A stretch of DNA of 64,000 nucleotides. Source: Flavobacteriales bacterium. Lineage in GTDB: Bacteria > Bacteroidota > Bacteroidia > Flavobacteriales_E > Vicingaceae. The stretch is from contig PALM01000036.1 of the NCBI GenBank assembly GCA_002706365.1, positions 1 through 64,000 of the forward strand, written 5' to 3'. Below, one piece after another: positions 1-7,472 of the stretch (positions within the stretch are counted from its first letter, which is position 1; each line of letters starts with the position of its first letter). A program made the position numbers and the translations under genes. The notes under the pieces were generated by a model that made no database searches, had not been told where the DNA came from, and worked only from the letters and a program-made list of their open reading frames with translations.

Positions 1-96
1 CCTGCGAAACTTTCGCGATGGCTTTTGTTTTTGACTTTTGGCTTCGGCCATGTACTTCGAAACGCAGTGAAGAAGTATGGACACTGTCACCCATTG

Positions 97-166
97 CCCA
101 CCGTAGCTTTTGCTTCAAAAGCGTAGGAGGGACTCTAGTTTAAAAGCGAAGCAGGGATACGCCCTG
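97..166. repeat. Imperfect palindromes in spacer upstream of GIY-YIG gene
   Basis: Two stem-loop sequences lie in the first 235 bases, which hold no gene. Arms at 97-111 and 117-131 (CCCACCGTAGCTTTT against the complement of AAAAGCGTAGGAGGG) pair imperfectly around a GCTTC loop. A second hairpin has CAGGG at 152-156 and CCCTG at 162-166. The spacer is richer in G+C than the flanking AT-rich DNA and resembles the other palindrome-bearing spacers of this window. No T-tract follows, so a terminator is unlikely. Confidence 0.55.
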
Positions 167-235
167 TTTATTAACGATGTTCATTTAGCTCTTGTCAATT
201 CAATGCATTGTTTTTATCTTAATGAAAAGCAATAA

Positions 236-472
236 ATGCATTTCGTATACTTTTTAAAGTGTTCAAATAATAAGGTCTACACAGGCTGTACAAACAATTT
301 GTACGACAGAATTAGAAGACATAAAGAAGGCAAGATCTTTTATACTTCAAAACATTTACCTGTGGAGTTGATTGGCTTTATGGCAATCCCTGATGAGAAA
401 AAGGCATTCAGACTTGAGAAGTACTTTAAATCAGGCTCTGGTAAAGCATTTGTAAATAAAAGGATACTCTAA
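236..472 (+). CDS. GIY-YIG nuclease family protein (single domain)
   Basis: A 78-residue protein made of little more than one GIY-YIG nuclease domain. The motif is visible as VYFLKC followed by KVYTGCTNNLYDRIRRH (residues about 4-29), with the conserved Arg on the following helix and a Glu in RLEKYFKSGSGKAF near residue 61. This small family (the UPF0213/YhbQ type) is thought to nick or cut DNA, but its cellular role is not settled. The gene stands alone, downstream of palindromic repeat DNA and convergent with a glycosyltransferase gene. The ATG lies in an AT-rich leader with no Shine-Dalgarno sequence. Family assignment is firm; function is inferred only from the fold. Confidence 0.85.
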   Translation: MHFVYFLKCSNNKVYTGCTNNLYDRIRRHKEGKIFYTSKHLPVELIGFMAIPDEKKAFRLEKYFKSGSGKAFVNKRIL

Positions 473-489
473 AGCAGCGCAGTTTTGAT

Positions 490-517
490 TTTCTGATTTC
501 TACTCTCCAGCTTCCAG
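490..517. repeat. Heptamer array, copy 1
   Basis: Four 7-bp units in exact phase: TTTCTGA, TTTCTAC, TCTCCAG, CTTCCAG. Read on the minus strand they are CTGGAAG, CTGGAGA, GTAGAAA, TCAGAAA, matching the NNNGAAN heptamer family found elsewhere in the window. It lies between the convergent ends of the GIY-YIG and glycosyltransferase genes. Confidence 0.5.
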
Positions 518-537
518 CCTCCCTACCGAAGGCAGCC

Positions 538-1542
538 TCACCTAAAAAACCAATAATCCTTCTTCTCCTCCAACCCATTCCCTTCCAAAAAAGCAACAAT
601 CTCCTTCTTAGCCTTTCTTTGAGCTACTGTAATAATGACTTGTGGGTTGTTGAACTCCAATATTTGCTTGAAGGAGCTCATGATCTGTTCATAGATCTCC
701 TGTCCGTGCTTGTTGGGGTTGTTAGATACCCATTCAAAGTCGATACCTTGCTTATTGAGCATGCGGGCCAGGTGCTTGCCTTTTGGACCGGCGCCCCAGA
801 TCACCAATGAACGTTTGGAGTCTCTTTCTAACTTCAAGAAATAGTGCAGCTTTATGGCGAAGAAGGAGTTGGCTTGATAATGTTCGTGATTCCGGCTGCT
901 TCTTTCTGAATGGTCGCGCCAATAATGCAAGACTTCTTTTACTGCTTTTACTTTTAAGCCTTTTTCGTAGAATCTGAAGACCAGATCGTAATCTTCAGGA
1001 TATCTATCTGAATTAAAAGCTCCAGCCTTTTCAAAATCATCTTTATGGATCATCCAGCAAGGAGAGGCAATCACACATTCCTGATAGACTTCATCCCAGT
1101 GATTCTCATTCACGCTCAGCTCATTCAACCATTCTTCATATTTCAAATAGCCATCACTTACTCCACCTTCTGCGAAGTACTGAACCAAGGCTGTAACGAC
1201 CGTCCCTTTTCCGCTTTGCTTCAAAAGATCTAGCAATAACTCCAACTTTGTAGGAGCCATTAGGTCGTCGGCGTCCATTCTGTGGATGTATTGGCCTTTC
1301 GCATGAGAATAAGCTGTTCTCAAAGCCGGAATAATCCCATTTCCAGAATTTTTGAAAGAGTGAATTCTGGTATATTTCTGAGAATATGACTGAAGAATTT
1401 CTAGTGAATTGTCTGAAGAGCCGTCATCAACAGCAATTAGCTCCCAATTGGGGTATGTTTGGGCTAGGATCGACTCGAGGCAGTCTTTTAGATAGAGTCC
1501 GGCATTCTTTACCGGCATTACAATGCTGATCAACTCATTCAT
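538..1542 (-). CDS. Glycosyltransferase family 2 protein
   Basis: A 334-residue GT-A fold glycosyltransferase. The N-terminus ISIVMPVKNAGLYLKDCLES and the nucleotide-binding VDDGSSDNS (about residues 40-48) are typical of GT2, and the metal-binding DxD equivalent is RMDADDL (about 88-94). The remaining third, from about residue 240 (SLVIWGAGPKGKHLARML), looks like a second small Rossmann-type domain, so the protein is longer than a minimal GT2 domain. The donor and acceptor sugars cannot be told from sequence. The gene overlaps the preceding ABM-domain gene by 4 bases (ATGA), indicating translational coupling in a three-gene operon with the SAM hydrolase. Confidence 0.85.
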   Translation of the reverse strand: MNELISIVMPVKNAGLYLKDCLESILAQTYPNWELIAVDDGSSDNSLEILQSYSQKYTRIHSFKNSGNGIIPALRTAYSHAKGQYIHRMDADDLMAPTKLELLLDLLKQSGKGTVVTALVQYFAEGGVSDGYLKYEEWLNELSVNENHWDEVYQECVIASPCWMIHKDDFEKAGAFNSDRYPEDYDLVFRFYEKGLKVKAVKEVLHYWRDHSERSSRNHEHYQANSFFAIKLHYFLKLERDSKRSLVIWGAGPKGKHLARMLNKQGIDFEWVSNNPNKHGQEIYEQIMSSFKQILEFNNPQVIITVAQRKAKKEIVAFLEGNGLEEKKDYWFFR

Positions 1543-1835
1543 TCAGAGCGAAAGAAGGTTTCCGTGCTCCAGGCTTGCGGCTTGTCGGCAAACATCTTCT
1601 TCGTTTTGGTCCAGGTGGTTTCAAAAAGTTCAGAGTTTCTATACTCTTCTAATGCATCTTCATTATCCCAATGTGAATAGGTGAAGAAGATCTGTGGATT
1701 GTTTACGTCCTGCAGACATTCCAAATGGCTGATCCCTTCAAAACCCCTGATCATCATTTTGATCTCCATAAAGAGCTCTTTGAAGTTTTCGATCTCTTCT
1801 TCTCTGAAATGCATCTTTACAATTCTAACGATCAT
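1539..1835 (-). CDS. Antibiotic biosynthesis monooxygenase (ABM) domain protein
   Basis: A 98-residue ferredoxin-like alpha+beta barrel protein of the ABM family, starting MIVRIVKMHFREEEIENFKE. Typical family features are the central GFEGISHLECLQD segment and FFTYSHWDNEDALEEYRNS near the C-terminal half. An upstream in-frame start at 1889 would read deep into the SAM hydrolase gene, so the ATG at 1835 is chosen; this still overlaps that gene by 11 bases. Members include small haem-degrading or quinone-oxidising enzymes and many uncharacterised proteins, so no substrate is claimed. It sits between the SAM hydrolase and glycosyltransferase genes and overlaps the latter by 4 bases. Confidence 0.8.
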   Translation of the reverse strand: MIVRIVKMHFREEEIENFKELFMEIKMMIRGFEGISHLECLQDVNNPQIFFTYSHWDNEDALEEYRNSELFETTWTKTKKMFADKPQAWSTETFFRSE

Positions 1836-2610
1836 GGAATACGATTCTAATGGTGTCCGACTTTCGCAATCCCAGCAGCTGACTAGCATTGCCTTTATTT
1901 ATTGAGATCTCCAATAGTGAAGATGAGCCAAAGATGGCCAGTTTTTCTCCTTCTGGCAAGTCGCTGTACGACTTACTTATATTCTTAATATCGTAATCAC
2001 CACCTCTGAATTCTATGGTAAACTCTCTTCCACTGCCAAATGCTTTAAAAAGGGTCTCCTCAATATTGCTGATGATATTTCCATAGTGATCCACATGGAT
2101 CACTATGCCCTTGATCACATTATCGTGGGTAACTGCCTGAAATGGCATGCGTTTCTTGAATCCATCGATCTGCTTACCGATAAGTGGAGCTGTTCCTCCT
2201 TTAGCGAGATGACAAGCGGCTTTGGTAAAGACATCCTTGGTGGGGAAGGTGAGGTCTTCTTCGGTTGGTGAGATGTTGAGTTCATACACTTCTTCCGGCT
2301 CTTCATCCATGATCAATGAGAATACTCCATTATCGGCCCCAATGAAATATTGACCCTTATACCTTACCAATAAATGATCTGAATTGGCATCGATCTCGGG
2401 ATTCACTCCAATGATGTGAATGCTATTCTCCGGAAATGAAGAATATGCGTTCCGCAAAGTAAAAGCAGCCTCCATTATGTCGTAAGGGGGAATCAGGTGT
2501 GAAATATCTACGATATTCACTTCAGGACATTGACTCAGAATGCTTCCTTTAACCACTCCCACATAATGGTCTTTCAAGCCTAAGTCAGTGGTAAGGGTTA
2601 TTATGGCCAT
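1825..2610 (-). CDS. SAM hydrolase (S-adenosyl-L-methionine hydroxide adenosyltransferase, DUF62)
   Basis: A 261-residue protein of the SAM hydrolase / SAM-dependent halogenase superfamily. The N-terminal ITLTTDLGLKDHYVGVVKG carries the conserved Asp near the active site, NIVDISHLIPPYD is the second family block, and FIGADNGVFS and HVDHYGNIISNI are the later conserved blocks. Characterised relatives split SAM to adenosine and methionine with an activated water. True fluorinases and chlorinases have an extra loop, which is not evident here, so hydrolase is the better call. It is the first gene of a minus-strand operon and is divergent from phoH with a short 69-base spacer. Confidence 0.88.
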   Translation of the reverse strand: MAIITLTTDLGLKDHYVGVVKGSILSQCPEVNIVDISHLIPPYDIMEAAFTLRNAYSSFPENSIHIIGVNPEIDANSDHLLVRYKGQYFIGADNGVFSLIMDEEPEEVYELNISPTEEDLTFPTKDVFTKAACHLAKGGTAPLIGKQIDGFKKRMPFQAVTHDNVIKGIVIHVDHYGNIISNIEETLFKAFGSGREFTIEFRGGDYDIKNISKSYSDLPEGEKLAIFGSSSLLEISINKGNASQLLGLRKSDTIRIVFHDR

Positions 2611-2639
2611 CAGTGGATTTGCGGAATAATGATCAATTG

Positions 2640-2670
2640 TTTGATGTCGTCAAAAATAGTAATAATTTCG
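2640..2670 (+). promoter_or_regulatory. Bacteroidota-type promoter for phoH
   Basis: TTTG at 2640-2643, exactly 19 bases of spacer, then TAATTTCG at 2663-2670. This matches the Bacteroidota primary sigma consensus TTTG-N19-TAnnTTTG with one mismatch. The predicted start of transcription is only a few bases before the ATG at 2680, so the mRNA may be nearly leaderless. Confidence 0.6.
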
Positions 2671-2679
2671 TAGGGCTAA

Positions 2680-3711
2680 ATGGCCGTAAAGCCTAGAAAC
2701 AAAAGGAATTTGTCAGAAAAAACAATCGAGATATCCAAGGTAGATCCGCTGGATCTTTTTGGAGTGAATGATAAAAAGTTGAAATTGATCCGCTCACGTT
2801 TTCCAGAGCTGAAATTGGTAAGCAGAGGAGGGAAGATCAAAGCAATAGGGGAGGCTAAAGACATTGCCCAATTTGAAGTAAAGCTGAATCTACTAATCCA
2901 GCATCTCACCAAATTCAAAGAGCTTTCAGAGAATAATATCGAGCGACTTTTAGAAGCGGATAAGGTCACTGAAGACTTAAAAGTCCAAATGCAAGAGAAA
3001 GATGAGGTGCTTTTCTATGGTAACCACGGTCTCCTAATCAAAGCGCGCACATTCAATCAGCGAAAGCTGGTGAAGAGTGTCGATAAGCACGATATGATCT
3101 TCGCTCTAGGACCAGCAGGTACAGGTAAAACCTATACAGCGGTTGCTTTGGCAGCTCGAGCATTAAAGAACAAAGAAGTTAGAAAGATCATTCTTTGTCG
3201 GCCAGCTGTAGAAGCAGGAGAGAACCTCGGTTTCTTGCCCGGTGATGTAAAAGAAAAACTAGATCCCTATCTACAGCCTCTCTATGATGCCTTGCACGAT
3301 ATGTTTCCCGCAGAGAAACTCAATGAGTATATGGAGAATGGAGTTGTTCAGATTGCACCTCTTGCATATATGAGAGGTAGAACGCTCGATAATGCCTTTG
3401 TAATACTGGATGAAGCGCAGAATGCCTCAAGATCACAGTTCAAGATGTTCCTTACCAGGATGGGGAAGAATGCTAAATTCCTTGTAACGGGTGATGCATC
3501 ACAAGTAGATCTGCCATCAAATCAACCATCGGGATTGCTTCAAGCTATGCAAATCTTGAAGAATACCAAGGGAATCGATTTCATTCATTTTGATGGTAGG
3601 GATGTGATCAGACACGCTTTGGTAAAGAAGATCATTGATGCCTATGATATGATAGAGAAGAACAAAGCAAAATCAAAAGAAGACAAAGAAGATAAAGAAG
3701 AGAAGGAATGA
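2680..3711 (+). CDS. phoH: PhoH family ATPase
   Basis: A 343-residue PhoH protein. The N-terminal 100 residues hold a KH-like region ([24 protein letters not shown]) and the C-terminal part is the P-loop ATPase. The Walker A is [11 protein letters not shown] (about residues 144-154), the Walker B is VILDEAQN and the sensor-like motif is [11 protein letters not shown]. PhoH-like proteins are thought to act on RNA, in Bacillus with ribosome or rRNA quality control. The C-terminus is a charged Lys/Glu tail that ends overlapping purC by 4 bases (ATGA), so the two are probably cotranscribed. Length is normal for the family. Confidence 0.93.
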   Translation: MAVKPRNKRNLSEKTIEISKVDPLDLFGVNDKKLKLIRSRFPELKLVSRGGKIKAIGEAKDIAQFEVKLNLLIQHLTKFKELSENNIERLLEADKVTEDLKVQMQEKDEVLFYGNHGLLIKARTFNQRKLVKSVDKHDMIFALGPAGTGKTYTAVALAARALKNKEVRKIILCRPAVEAGENLGFLPGDVKEKLDPYLQPLYDALHDMFPAEKLNEYMENGVVQIAPLAYMRGRTLDNAFVILDEAQNASRSQFKMFLTRMGKNAKFLVTGDASQVDLPSNQPSGLLQAMQILKNTKGIDFIHFDGRDVIRHALVKKIIDAYDMIEKNKAKSKEDKEDKEEKE

Positions 3712-4652
3712 GTATAAGAGCGTTGGAATCAACCGATTTTAATTTCCCCGGACAAATTGATGTATATCACGGAAAGGTTAGGGATGTATATAAGCTGCCG
3801 AATGATAAATTATTGATGGTAGCTACCGATCGGATCTCTGCATTCGATCATGTGTTGCCGAGAGCAATTCCTTACAAAGGACAAGTGCTCAATCAAATTG
3901 CAGCCTTTTTCTTGAATGCAGTTTCAGATATCGTTCCAACTTGGCTAGAAGCCGCTCCAGACCCACATATTGCAATTGGAAAGGCTTGCGAGCCTTATAA
4001 GGTTGAAATGGTAGTAAGAGGCTATTTGAGCGGACATGCATGGCGTGAGTATAGAGATGGTAAGCGCATGATCTGTGGTGTTCCTATGCCAGAGGGAATG
4101 AAAGAGAATGATGCATTTCCACAGCCAATCCTTACTCCAACTACTAAAGCTGCAGAAGGACATGATGAGGATATTTCTCGCGAAGAGATCATTGCTCAAG
4201 GCTTGGTAAGTGAGAAGGAGTATTTACAATTAGAGGATTATAGTCGCAAACTCTTCCAGAGAGGCACAGAGATCGCAGCTGAGAGAGGTCTGATACTAGT
4301 AGATACCAAATACGAATTCGGTAATAGGGCAGGGGAGATCACCCTGATCGACGAGATCCATACGCCCGACTCATCGAGATATTTCTATAAAGACACCTAT
4401 GCAGATCTGCAAGCGAAAGGTGAGAAGCAAAGGCAATTGAGTAAGGAGTTTGTAAGAGAATGGCTAATTGAGAATGGATTTCAAGGACTCGAAGGACAAA
4501 GTATTCCCAATATGCCGGATGCCTTCGTAGAGAAAGTTTCGCAGCGATACATAGAACTATTTGAGAAGATCACTGCTCAAAAATTCCAGAAAAGAGATTA
4601 TGATGGAATTGAATCTCAGATAGAAGAAGCCGTATTAAAGCATTTAGCTTAA
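3708..4652 (+). CDS. purC: Phosphoribosylaminoimidazole-succinocarboxamide synthase (SAICAR synthase)
   Basis: A 314-residue SAICAR synthase, the purine step joining CAIR and aspartate with ATP. Family motifs are [21 protein letters not shown] (ATP-binding N-terminal lobe; residues about 19-39), [18 protein letters not shown], and [23 protein letters not shown] is the C-terminal Asp-containing block. This is the longer (about 300 residue) form common in Bacteroidota and yeast, not the short 240-residue type. It overlaps phoH by 4 bases. No other purine gene is present nearby. Confidence 0.95.
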   Translation: MSIRALESTDFNFPGQIDVYHGKVRDVYKLPNDKLLMVATDRISAFDHVLPRAIPYKGQVLNQIAAFFLNAVSDIVPTWLEAAPDPHIAIGKACEPYKVEMVVRGYLSGHAWREYRDGKRMICGVPMPEGMKENDAFPQPILTPTTKAAEGHDEDISREEIIAQGLVSEKEYLQLEDYSRKLFQRGTEIAAERGLILVDTKYEFGNRAGEITLIDEIHTPDSSRYFYKDTYADLQAKGEKQRQLSKEFVREWLIENGFQGLEGQSIPNMPDAFVEKVSQRYIELFEKITAQKFQKRDYDGIESQIEEAVLKHLA

Positions 4653-4721
4653 CAGTTTTCCGAACTGATTACTAGCTTCCTTGTTCTATTTCCTGTTATT
4701 TTGCACGCTCAAATTGAATAG

Positions 4722-5762
4722 ATGGCTAAAAGATTCCACCCACTCACAGTTAGTGAACTAATAAAAGAAACCAAAGACACGATCTCAGTAAAATTTTCAA
4801 TTCCAGCTGAATTGAAAGATGAGTATCAATATCTCCCTGGACAATATCTCACGATTCGAACAGATATCAATGGAGAAAGTATAAGAAGATCATATTCAAT
4901 CTCTTCGATACCATCTGAAGGTGAGTTAAAGATCAGTTGCAAACGTGTGAAAGGAGGAAGGATGTCGAACTACTTATACGACAACCTAGCTGTTGGAGAT
5001 AGTATTGAAGTAATGCCGGCTGATGGTTCTTTTACCTTAAAGAATCCAAACAAAGCATTGATCCTCTTTGCTGCAGGAAGCGGAATCACACCAATCATCT
5101 CCATTCTAAAGCAGTATCTTAAAGAAGGAAGCTCAAGAGTGTATTTGTTCTATGGAAATACCACTCAGGAAGATATAATCTTCAAGGATGAGCTTGAAAG
5201 CCTCAGAGCACAGAATGCCGATCGTATGATGGTTCAGCACTATTTAAGTGGTGATGGGGAGAGATTGGATAAAGAACGTGTGAAAAGCCTGGTAGGCAAT
5301 GCACCAAAAGGTGTGGCAGATTACTATGTATGCGGACCGGAAGGTATGATGAATACTGTTCTATCTGCACTGGAAGAAGCTGGAGCTTCTAAAGATGAGG
5401 TTCACACAGAATACTTCAGCAATCCTGAAATTGAAGACACAAAGCAAGAGAAGTCGGCACCTGCAGCTCCAGTAAGTGGTGATGTAAATGATATTGTTGT
5501 CACACTAGACGATCAAGATCACGAGATTAGTCTAGAAGATGGCGAAAGCATATTGGAAGGCGCAGAAAGAATAGGCATAGATCCTCCATTCTCCTGTCAT
5601 TCAGGAGTGTGCACTACATGTAAAGCGAAGCTGATTTCCGGTGGAGTGAATATGGAAAACAACTTTGGTTTAGGGCAGGATGAGATAGATGATGGTTATG
5701 TATTAACCTGCATCGGATATCCTAAAGAGCCGGGGACCAAAATTGATTGGGACCAAGTATAG
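4722..5762 (+). CDS. PaaE-like ferredoxin reductase (FAD/NAD(P)H, C-terminal 2Fe-2S)
   Basis: A 346-residue modular electron-transfer protein. The FAD-binding domain has RRSYSISS (about residues 51-58), the NAD(P)-binding domain has FAAGSGITPIISILK and VYLFYGNTTQEDIIF with CGPEGMM, and the C-terminal plant-type ferredoxin domain has CHSGVCTTCKAKL plus a later CIGYP, the CX4CX2C...C cluster ligands. This order matches PaaE, the reductase of the phenylacetyl-CoA epoxidase, and related ring-hydroxylase reductases. No paaABCD genes are in this window, so the partner oxygenase is unknown and the name is a structural analogy. It has its own spacer after purC. Confidence 0.87.
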   Translation: MAKRFHPLTVSELIKETKDTISVKFSIPAELKDEYQYLPGQYLTIRTDINGESIRRSYSISSIPSEGELKISCKRVKGGRMSNYLYDNLAVGDSIEVMPADGSFTLKNPNKALILFAAGSGITPIISILKQYLKEGSSRVYLFYGNTTQEDIIFKDELESLRAQNADRMMVQHYLSGDGERLDKERVKSLVGNAPKGVADYYVCGPEGMMNTVLSALEEAGASKDEVHTEYFSNPEIEDTKQEKSAPAAPVSGDVNDIVVTLDDQDHEISLEDGESILEGAERIGIDPPFSCHSGVCTTCKAKLISGGVNMENNFGLGQDEIDDGYVLTCIGYPKEPGTKIDWDQV

Positions 5763-5773
5763 CATATAAGAGC

Positions 5774-5813
5774 CTAGAATCTAGATTCTAGAGTCTAGAC
5801 TCTAGGTTCTCAG
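5774..5813. repeat. CTAG heptamer array, copy 2
   Basis: CTAG recurs at 5774, 5781, 5788, 5795 and 5802, exactly 7 bases apart: CTAGAAT, CTAGATT, CTAGAGT, CTAGACT, CTAGGTT, then CTCAG. Sub-blocks are perfect palindromes, for example CTAGAATCTAGATTCTAG. The array fills the whole spacer between the convergent PaaE-like and small basic protein genes. Confidence 0.75.
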
Positions 5814-5818
5814 AAAAA

Positions 5819-6049
5819 CTACTTTTTCGCCTTCTTCTTTTTCTTTGCTTTTTTATCGTCGACGAAGGTATCGTCAACTACTTCACCTAGAACTTTAACT
5901 TCTTTAGTTCTTTCGAAGTTCTTTTTAGCGAGCATCATCTCATCATAAGTATCTCTGCGAATTTTGATGCCGCTTTTAGCTCCTTGGTTTTTAACTTCTA
6001 AATAGAAACCGTCTTTTAATTTCTTCGGTTTTGTCGATGGTCTTCCCAT
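5819..6049 (-). CDS. Small lysine-rich protein of unknown function
   Basis: A 76-residue basic protein starting MGRPSTKPKKLKDGFYLEV, with a predicted beta-rich N-terminal half (DGFYLEVKNQGAKSGIKIRR) and a C-terminal tail of almost pure Lys/Ala (KKAKKKKKAKK). Similar small proteins are seen in Bacteroidota, but no function is known to me. The lysine tail would suit nucleic acid binding, which is inference. It precedes mtaB's stop-side spacer by 20 bases on the same strand downstream of mtaB, so the two could be cotranscribed with mtaB first. Confidence 0.7.
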   Translation of the reverse strand: MGRPSTKPKKLKDGFYLEVKNQGAKSGIKIRRDTYDEMMLAKKNFERTKEVKVLGEVVDDTFVDDKKAKKKKKAKK

Positions 6050-6069
6050 AGTAAATATTTATTCTACTG

Positions 6070-7392
6070 CTAGGCTACAACTAACTCTTCATTGAGTATG
6101 TTCGCCTTCATTTCTCCATCAGATGTAACCGTTAAAGCCTCAACTTGTTTGAGGGTGTTCAGATACTCCGGATGGTAATCGGTTTGGATTTTAATATAAT
6201 TATCGGTGAAACCTCTCATTCCACCTGTTTCATCGCCACTTTCGAAAAGGACGGTGAATTTCTTGCCCACTTGAGTGTGGTAAAAATGTCTTTTCTTCTT
6301 TTCTGAGAGAATTTGCAATTGCTTGCTGCGCTCTCTTCTCACTTCCATAGGAATGTGATCGTCTCTGCGGTAGGCTACCGTGTTTGGTCGCTCAGAGTAA
6401 GTGAATACATGCAGATAGGATACATCCAATTGGTTGAGGTATTCATAAGTCTTTAAGAAACTCGCTTTATCTTCTCCTGGATAACCGCAGATCACATCAA
6501 CGCCAATAGCCGCATCAGGCATTACTTTTCTAATACGCTCAATACGCTCTATGTAAAGGGATGTAAGATATTTCCTACGCATTCCTTTTAAGATCTCATC
6601 GTCGCCAGACTGCAGAGGAATATGGAAATGAGGTACAAAGCGCTCGGATTGTGCCACAAAGTCGATGATCTCATTACTCAAAAGATTAGGCTCAATTGAT
6701 GAGATTCGAAAACGATCAATACCTTCTACTTTGTCGAGCTCTTTGATCAAACCGAGAAAGTCCTCATCGCTATCTCTTCCAAAGTCGCCAATGTTCACTC
6801 CTGTAAGCACTACTTCTTTCACATCGGTAGCTGCTACTTCTCTGGCTTGAGCTACAGTTGCTGCAATTGAATTCGATCTACTGCGTCCTCTTGCCAATGG
6901 AATGGTGCAGAAAGAACAGAAATAATCACAACCGTCCTGAACCTTCAAGAAAGATCTAGTTCTATCGCCTATAGAATAACTAGGGTAGAAGGTCTTAGCG
7001 TCTTTGATGTGTGAAACTTCGATTCTAGGCTCGAATTGCTCTTCTTGCCAGGCTTCTACTTTCTCAAGCAGACTGAACTTCTCAGAAGCACCAAGTACAA
7101 TGTTAACGCCTTTTATGCTCAATATTTCATTGGGCTTCAGTTGCGCATAACAACCAATTACGGCAATAAAAGCGTTCTCATTGAGCCTTCTAGCTTGCTT
7201 TACAATGTTTCTACACTTCTTATCGGCCTGATCCGTAACAGAGCAAGTATTGATCACAACAATATCTGCCCCTTCCTGGAAATCGATACGAGCGTATCCC
7301 TTTTCCTGGAAAAGTTTAGCAATCCCCGAAGTTTCAGAGAAATTTAGCTTGCAACCTAAGGTGTAAAAAGAAATTGTACTGCTGTGGCGCAT
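6070..7392 (-). CDS. mtaB: tRNA (t6A37) methylthiotransferase MtaB
   Basis: A 440-residue radical-SAM methylthiotransferase. The N-terminal domain binds an auxiliary 4Fe-4S cluster through Cys in YTLGCKLN, INTCSVT and VIGCYAQ. The radical SAM motif is CDYFCSFCTIPLARGRSRS (CX3CX2C, about residues 151-158), and a TRAM-like C-terminal domain follows. The GCKLN signature separates MtaB from MiaB and RimO. The enzyme converts t6A to ms2t6A at position 37 of ANN-decoding tRNAs. The start ATG is preceded on the minus strand by TACTTTCG (7402-7409), close to the Bacteroidota -7 consensus. Confidence 0.93.
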   Translation of the reverse strand: MRHSSTISFYTLGCKLNFSETSGIAKLFQEKGYARIDFQEGADIVVINTCSVTDQADKKCRNIVKQARRLNENAFIAVIGCYAQLKPNEILSIKGVNIVLGASEKFSLLEKVEAWQEEQFEPRIEVSHIKDAKTFYPSYSIGDRTRSFLKVQDGCDYFCSFCTIPLARGRSRSNSIAATVAQAREVAATDVKEVVLTGVNIGDFGRDSDEDFLGLIKELDKVEGIDRFRISSIEPNLLSNEIIDFVAQSERFVPHFHIPLQSGDDEILKGMRRKYLTSLYIERIERIRKVMPDAAIGVDVICGYPGEDKASFLKTYEYLNQLDVSYLHVFTYSERPNTVAYRRDDHIPMEVRRERSKQLQILSEKKKRHFYHTQVGKKFTVLFESGDETGGMRGFTDNYIKIQTDYHPEYLNTLKQVEALTVTSDGEMKANILNEELVVA

Positions 7393-7472
7393 ATAAGTTC
7401 GCGAAAGTAAGCATTTTATTGCTAAAAATCAAGGGGTTAGGGCTACTAGCTTAGTTAGAGAAGGTTAGGAAA

